A stretch of DNA of 64,000 bases from Streptomyces sp. SJL17-4 (GTDB taxonomy: Bacteria > Actinomycetota > Actinomycetes > Streptomycetales > Streptomycetaceae). Within the stretch, counting starts at the first letter, position 1, and every line of letters begins with the position of its first letter. The stretch covers positions 4,437,501-4,501,500 of the forward strand of contig NZ_CP104578.1 in assembly GCF_036826855.1 (NCBI RefSeq). The letters run 5' to 3'. Positions 59,480-64,000 of this stretch are shown here, piece after piece. A program made the position numbers and the translations under genes. Below the pieces are notes generated by a model. The model searched no databases. It had not been told where the DNA came from and saw nothing but the letters and a program-made list of their open reading frames with translations.

Positions 59480-59536
59480 CGCGCCGAAGGTTTACCCGAC
59501 ACCATGTCGGCGCAGCGTGCGCCGGAGGAGGACGAA

Positions 59537-61624
59537 GTGCGCAAACTGCTGCCGCTGCTGAGCACGAACCCCCACGGAGGCGGACGTTCCGCTCTCACCT
59601 GCCGTTACCGCTGTGGTGACGCCTGCTTCCACGAGGTTCCCAACACCAGCGACAACGAGTACGCCGGCGACGTCATAGCCGGTGTCCTCTCCCGCCGTTC
59701 GGCCCTCCGCGCCGCCGCCGTCGTGACGGTCGCCTCCGCCGCCGGCAGCGCCCTCGCGCTGAGCACCGCGCCCGAGGCCGTCGCCGGTCCCGACAAGCAC
59801 GGTCACGGCCACGGTCACGGCCACGGCCACGGCGGCAAGGCCGACGGCGCCCGCGGTCTCCGCTTCACCCCGGTCGCGCCCAACACCGCCGACCAGGTGA
59901 CCGTCCCCTCCGGCTACTCGCAGAACGTGGTCATCCGCTGGGGCGAGCCGATCCTCCGCGGCGCCCCGGCCTTCGACTCCGAGAAGCAGACGGCGAAGGC
60001 CCAGGCCGGCCAGTTCGGTTACAACAACGACTTCCTCTCCCTGCTGCCGTTGCGCGGGGAGCACAACCGCCAGGTCCTCGTCGCGAACCACGAGTACACC
60101 GACGAAGTCCTGATGTTCCGCAACTACGACGCCGCGAACCCGACCCGCGAGCAGGTCGAGATCGCCTGGGCCGCGCACGGCCTCTCGGTCGTCGTCGTCC
60201 AGGAGGAGCACCGCACCGGCAAGCTCTCCCCGGTCTCCCGCCACCACCTCAACCGTCGTCTCCACACGACGAGCGAGTTCGAGCTGACCGGCCCCGCCGC
60301 CGGCGGCGACCTGGTCAAGACCTCGGCCGACCCCGAGGGCCGTATCGTCCTCGGCACGCTCAACAACTGCGCCGGCGGCACCACCCCGTGGGGCACCACC
60401 CTCCACGGCGAGGAGAACTTCAACCAGTACTTCGCCAACGGTTCCAGCGCCACCGACAAGCGGTACGGCGTCGGCACCGGTGCCACCGAGCGCAAGTGGG
60501 AGCTGTTCGACAAGCGCTTCGACCTCAAGCAGGAGCCGAACGAGGTCCACCGTCAGGGCTGGGTCGTCGAGCTCGACCCGTACGACCCCGACTCCACCCC
60601 GAAGAAGCGCACCGCGCTCGGCCGCTTCAAGCACGAGGCCGCGCAGCCCCGTCTCACCGACGACGGCCGCCCGGTCGTCTACATGGGTGACGACGAGCGC
60701 TTCGACTACTTCTACAAGTTCGTGTCCAGCAAGCGGATGAAGAAGGGGAACTCGCGGGCCGCCCGTGAGCACAACCTCACGCTGCTCGACGAGGGCACGC
60801 TGTACGTCGCCAAGCTGACCGGCGACTCCCCGGCCGCCGAGATCGACGGCACCGGCAAGCACCCCACCGACGGCGAGTTCGACGGGTCCGGTGTGTGGAT
60901 CCCGCTGGCCACCGCCGGCCCGGACGGCGCCGAGTCGCACGTGCCCGGCATGACCGCCGAGGAGGTGTTCGTCTTCACCCGCCTCGCCGGTGACAAGGTC
61001 GGCGCCACCAAGATGGACCGCCCCGAGGACGTCGAGCCGTCCCCGCGCACCGGTCGCGTCTACGTCGCGCTCACCAACAACACCAACCGTGGCAAGGGCA
61101 CCAACCCGGGCGCCGACGAGGCCAACCCGCGCAACCTCAACAAGCACGGGCAGATCCTCGAACTCGCCGAGAACTGGGACGACCCGTCCTCCGACGGTTT
61201 CGCCTGGCGCCTCTTCCTGGTCGCCGGTGACCCGAACGACCCGGCCACCTACTTCGCGGGCTACCCCAAGGAGAAGGTCTCCCAGATCTCCTGCCCGGAC
61301 AACGTGGCCTTCGACCCGCACGGCAACCTGTGGATCTCCACGGACGGTGCCCAGCTCGGCTCGCACGACGGTCTGTTCGGCGTCGCCACGCAGGGCGAGC
61401 GCCGCGGTGAGCTGAAGCAGTTCCTGACCGTGCCCAAGGGTGCCGAGACCTGCGGCCCGATCATCCAGGACCGTCGCGTCCTGGTGGCCGTGCAGCACCC
61501 GGGTGAGATCGACGGCGCCTCCGTCGAGAACCCGAAGTCGGAGTGGCCCGACGGACCGGGCAAGCTCGTCCGCCCGTCGGTCGTCGCCGTGTGGCGTACG
61601 GACGGCCGCGACATCGGCGTCTAG
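59537..61624 (+). CDS. PhoX-type (DUF839) secreted phosphatase, Tat substrate
   Basis: 695 residues from the GTG at 59537, with GGAGGAGGA 4 nt upstream; an ATG at 59504 would add 11 residues. The start RKLLPLLSTNPHGGGRSALT and CRYRCGDACFHEVPNTSDN are typical of actinobacterial PhoX proteins. A twin-arginine signal SRRSALRAAAVVTVASAAGS is placed at ~52-71. A His/Gly linker (HGHGHGHGHGHGG) follows. The catalytic PhoX domain has the DHNxF-like metal residues VLVANHEYTDEVLMF, RWGEPILRGAPAF, YLYVxxx-like YFYKFVSSKR, and RPEDVEPSPRTGRVYVALTN. Ca/Fe-dependent alkaline phosphatase for Pi scavenging outside the cell; control by PhoP is likely. Confidence 0.92.
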   Translation: MRKLLPLLSTNPHGGGRSALTCRYRCGDACFHEVPNTSDNEYAGDVIAGVLSRRSALRAAAVVTVASAAGSALALSTAPEAVAGPDKHGHGHGHGHGHGGKADGARGLRFTPVAPNTADQVTVPSGYSQNVVIRWGEPILRGAPAFDSEKQTAKAQAGQFGYNNDFLSLLPLRGEHNRQVLVANHEYTDEVLMFRNYDAANPTREQVEIAWAAHGLSVVVVQEEHRTGKLSPVSRHHLNRRLHTTSEFELTGPAAGGDLVKTSADPEGRIVLGTLNNCAGGTTPWGTTLHGEENFNQYFANGSSATDKRYGVGTGATERKWELFDKRFDLKQEPNEVHRQGWVVELDPYDPDSTPKKRTALGRFKHEAAQPRLTDDGRPVVYMGDDERFDYFYKFVSSKRMKKGNSRAAREHNLTLLDEGTLYVAKLTGDSPAAEIDGTGKHPTDGEFDGSGVWIPLATAGPDGAESHVPGMTAEEVFVFTRLAGDKVGATKMDRPEDVEPSPRTGRVYVALTNNTNRGKGTNPGADEANPRNLNKHGQILELAENWDDPSSDGFAWRLFLVAGDPNDPATYFAGYPKEKVSQISCPDNVAFDPHGNLWISTDGAQLGSHDGLFGVATQGERRGELKQFLTVPKGAETCGPIIQDRRVLVAVQHPGEIDGASVENPKSEWPDGPGKLVRPSVVAVWRTDGRDIGV

Positions 61625-61638
61625 CACCACCGGCGCCC

Positions 61639-61675
61639 GGGGGTGGAGTGCTCACGTCACCCTCACTCCACCCCC
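61639..61675. terminator. Hairpin between the PhoX-type gene and the convergent hypothetical gene
   Basis: GGGGGTGGAGTG (61639-61650) pairs with CACTCCACCCCC (61664-61675). It overlaps the last codons of the hypothetical gene. Confidence 0.85.
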
Positions 61676-62652
61676 AGGCCCTCCCTGAACCGTACGAACT
61701 GCTCCTCGGGGTCCCCGGTGTACGCCCACGGCACCCACGCCGCCCGTGCGCCGAGCATCCCGAGCAGCTCCCGCGCGATCTCCACCTGGCCCGCGTAGCA
61801 GGCCGCGTGGACGAGGAAGTTGAGGTCACCGACCTCTTCCGGCGCCACCGGCGCCCCCGGCTCGCGCCCGCCGATCCACCGCGCGTGCGTGCGCCGCAGC
61901 TCCGTCACCGCCAGCTCGTGCTTCCAGTGCTGGTCGAAGCCGCGCACCGGGCCGCGTCCGAGCGCCCCGTCCGCGATGTACCGGTACTCCTCCACCCGGG
62001 CCACCTGTACGAGCACGGGCAGCGGAGAGCCGGGCGGCGCCACCCCCGCCGCGTCCCGCGCGAAGTCGTACATGCTCCCGTGCGTCCCGTGCCACCGCGC
62101 CGACCAGTAGCGCAGCACCTGGATGTGGCCCTCCGTGTTGTACGGGTCCCGGCGCCGCAACTCGTCGAACCAGTGCCGTAGTTCACGGCGCTGCACCCCG
62201 CCCTCGTACAGCCTGGCCACCGAGAGCAGCGACACCCACGGCATCGGGTCGGCGGGCGCCGCCTCGGCCGCGCCCCGGCAGGCGTCGACGGCGGCGTCGA
62301 TCCTGCCCCGCTCGACGGCCGCGCCCCGGCCGGCCGCGATGGCCGCGTCGAAGACCCGTACCACCTCGGTCGCCGCCCGCAGCACCGCCGCGTCGGGATT
62401 GCCCGGCTCGGCGGCCCGCCAGGTCTCCACGGTGGAGCTGCTCGCGGCCGCGTGCGAGAGGAGCCGCAGCCGGTGGGTGCGGCGCGCCCACCGGTCACCG
62501 GTGGCGGCGAGCAGGTCCCGTACGCCCTGCCAGCGGCCGATGACGATGTCGTGGCGCGCCTCGGTCAGCGCGCGGTCCCCGAAGTCCGGGTCGAAGTCGG
62601 GCGCGAAGCGCTCCGCACGCGCCGAGCGCGCGGAACGGCGGCGTACGGCCAT
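61663..62652 (-). CDS. Conserved hypothetical helical protein (DUF4034-like)
   Basis: 329 residues, almost wholly alpha-helical, rich in Arg/Ala/Trp, with no signal peptide or membrane span. The spacing of helices (RHDIVIGRWQGVRDLLAATG, MPWVSLLSVARLYEGGVQRR, LNFLVHAACYAGQVEIAREL) resembles TPR-like repeats. It resembles a DUF4034-type family common in Streptomyces. No catalytic signature. GGAGG stands just upstream of the ATG. It ends inside a shared terminator and lies 106 bp from the APC permease stop on the same strand. Confidence 0.78.
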   Translation of the reverse strand: MAVRRRSARSARAERFAPDFDPDFGDRALTEARHDIVIGRWQGVRDLLAATGDRWARRTHRLRLLSHAAASSSTVETWRAAEPGNPDAAVLRAATEVVRVFDAAIAAGRGAAVERGRIDAAVDACRGAAEAAPADPMPWVSLLSVARLYEGGVQRRELRHWFDELRRRDPYNTEGHIQVLRYWSARWHGTHGSMYDFARDAAGVAPPGSPLPVLVQVARVEEYRYIADGALGRGPVRGFDQHWKHELAVTELRRTHARWIGGREPGAPVAPEEVGDLNFLVHAACYAGQVEIARELLGMLGARAAWVPWAYTGDPEEQFVRFREGLGVE

Positions 62653-62758
62653 CGGGGGCCTCCTTCGGGTTCGGCTGCCGTCAGAAGTGGTGACTCGCTT
62701 GGGTTCCCGTGCTGTTGGTGCTGTGCTGTTGGTTCTGTGCCCTTGGTGAGGGCGTGGA

Positions 62759-64000
62759 TCAGAAATCCGTTGCGTAGCTCTTGTCCCTGGTTCCGCCGCG
62801 CGTGCGGGTGGCCGGGCCCGAGCCCTCCGCTGCCGCCATCGCGCGGGCGGCGTCCAGGCGGGCCGGGCGGTAGTAGTCGCTGCCCTTGCGCCAGTGGACG
62901 AGCAGCGGGACGACGCCGAGGAGCAGGCCGCCGAGGCCGATCGTGAGGGCGGTGGTGGAGAGTTCGCCGAGCGATTCGACGAAGGCCCAGAGCATGAACG
63001 CCGAGCCGAGCAGCGGCCAGACTCCGCCGAGGAGCAGGTTCCGTACGGAGCGGAGGAGGACCGACTTGTACGCGACGACGGCGGCGATGCCCGCGAGCCC
63101 GTAGTAGAACGCGATCTGGAGTCCGATCGCGGAGACGGCGTCCCGGAGGATCTGCTGCACGGAGCCGGCGGCCGCGGCGGCCGCGAACATCAGCAGGGCG
63201 GCGCCGCCGACGGCGACGATCGCGACCCACGGAGTGTTCCAGCGGCGGTGCACGGTGCCGAGCGCGGACGGCAGGGTCCGGTCGCGGCCCATCGCGAAGA
63301 GCGAGCGGGTGACCTGGAGGAGGGTGGTCTCCAGGGTGGCGACGGTGGACAGCAGGACGGCGACGACGAGGAGTTTGCCGCCGATCCCGGGCCAGACCTG
63401 CTGGCCGATGACGGCGAGGACGTTGGGTCCCGCGGTACGGATCTCCTCCGCGCTCAGCAGCACGTTGACGATGACGGTGACGGCGACGAAGAGGAGGAAG
63501 ACGAAGCCGACGCCGACGAGCGCGGCGAGTCCGGCGGTGCGGCGGCTGTTCCGGGTCTCCTCGCTGAGGTTGCTGGTGACGTCCCAGCCCCAGTAGTAGA
63601 ACGCGGCGATCAGCGCGCCCGCGGCGAAGCCCTGCGGCCCGTCGAACTGGCCGAGGCCGAACCAGGACCAGTCGAAGGCGGTGGCCCGCCCGCGGTGCGC
63701 GACGGCCGCCAGGATGAAGCCGAGGAGGATCAGCATCTCGACGCCCGACATGATCAGTTGGGCCCGGACGGTCAGCCGAGCGCCACCCATGACCACGAGC
63801 AGCATCATCAGGAACCAGCCTGCGCCGACGGCCGCCGCGAGCGGGGTGCTGTCGGCGAGGTCCTGGTCGAACAGGGCGAGCGTGAGCGCGCCGGCGGGCA
63901 GCGAACCGGCCACCATGAAGACGGTGGCGGCGAAGACGAGGGCCCAGCCGGAGAGGAAGCCGAGGAAGGGGTGGAGGGTGCGGCCCACCCAGGAGTAGCC
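62759..64000 (-). CDS. APC family amino acid permease, C-terminal part (5' end beyond window)
   Basis: The frame runs open from the window edge (GYSWVGRTLHPFLGF...) to the stop at 62759 and gives about 413 residues, so only the N-terminus is missing. About ten hydrophobic spans are visible, with the APC features FYYWGWDVTSNLSEETRNSR (span-6 region) and LLQVTRSLFAMGRDRTLPSA. It transports amino acids or related amines across the membrane by proton or antiport coupling; substrate unknown. The C-terminus DKSYATDF is cytoplasmic. Confidence 0.93.
   Translation of the reverse strand, partial: GYSWVGRTLHPFLGFLSGWALVFAATVFMVAGSLPAGALTLALFDQDLADSTPLAAAVGAGWFLMMLLVVMGGARLTVRAQLIMSGVEMLILLGFILAAVAHRGRATAFDWSWFGLGQFDGPQGFAAGALIAAFYYWGWDVTSNLSEETRNSRRTAGLAALVGVGFVFLLFVAVTVIVNVLLSAEEIRTAGPNVLAVIGQQVWPGIGGKLLVVAVLLSTVATLETTLLQVTRSLFAMGRDRTLPSALGTVHRRWNTPWVAIVAVGGAALLMFAAAAAAGSVQQILRDAVSAIGLQIAFYYGLAGIAAVVAYKSVLLRSVRNLLLGGVWPLLGSAFMLWAFVESLGELSTTALTIGLGGLLLGVVPLLVHWRKGSDYYRPARLDAARAMAAAEGSGPATRTRGGTRDKSYATDF

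Noticed and set aside
1..64000. tRNA genes, rRNA genes, insertion sequences, prophage or integrated plasmid
   Set aside because: No cloverleaf-like segment with a GTTCRA arm, no transposase or integrase, and no phage structural genes were found. Apart from the toxin tip, composition is uniform.

Overview
The window reads as core chromosome of a Streptomyces (or close relative such as Kitasatospora). The base composition is very high in GC, GTG starts and leaderless-looking starts are common, and there are Streptomyces-typical families: an XRE/DUF5753 regulator with DUF397 and an RsbW-like ATPase, a SpoIIE-type phosphatase, PASTA kinases and mycothiol-linked enzymes. From memory, the gene order (two Ser/Thr kinases, orphan LuxR-type regulator, bkdABC, ..., aspS, ..., metG, PhoX-type phosphatase) resembles the S. 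coelicolor region running downward from about SCO3824 to SCO3790, close to oriC. A perfect 14-bp parS site next to bkdC supports a position near the origin.

Layout. 1-2242: a truncated ABC-transporter ATPase under a PadR regulator, then a Pro/Ser-rich surface protein. 2469-6034: two divergent Ser/Thr protein kinases, one with a PASTA domain. 6121-8592: a phosphotransferase, a pyridoxamine-oxidase-like protein and an orphan NarL-type regulator. 8930-12562: the branched-chain 2-oxoacid dehydrogenase operon bkdA-bkdB-bkdC, followed by parS and a strong hairpin. 12654-16387: a GntR regulator with an MFS transporter, a mycothiol-dependent isomerase-type protein and a nitrilase-superfamily amidase. 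16504-20018: a four-gene WXG100-like (type VII secretion related) operon. 20120-22918: a MocR-type regulator divergent from a trans-sulfuration-type PLP enzyme. 22936-29992: membrane and surface proteins, a thioredoxin-NHL protein, an M18 aminopeptidase and a YciI-type protein. 30107-38846: an acyl-CoA dehydrogenase, a second WXG-like operon (helical protein, alpha/beta hydrolase, lipoprotein), SseB, pirin, an AI-2E-type membrane protein and a metallo-beta-lactamase-fold protein. 39020-43120: a PAS-GAF-SpoIIE-HATPase phosphatase divergent from aspS. 43220-49549: an RHS polymorphic-toxin operon ending in a distinctly lower-GC toxin tip and putative immunity gene. 49606-53620: regulators (a whiJ/abaA-like module), a Uma2 nuclease and a DoxX-like protein. 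53711-64000: metG, a two-component system, a VWA protein, a PhoX-type phosphatase with a candidate PHO box, a conserved hypothetical protein and a truncated APC permease.

The most notable themes are three separate WXG100/T7SS-like loci in one 33-kb stretch (one of them a full RHS toxin with immunity gene), clear dyad operators overlapping starts (PadR, MocR), and several tandem DNA repeats inside or just upstream of genes. I saw no tRNA, rRNA, CRISPR array, insertion sequence or prophage.
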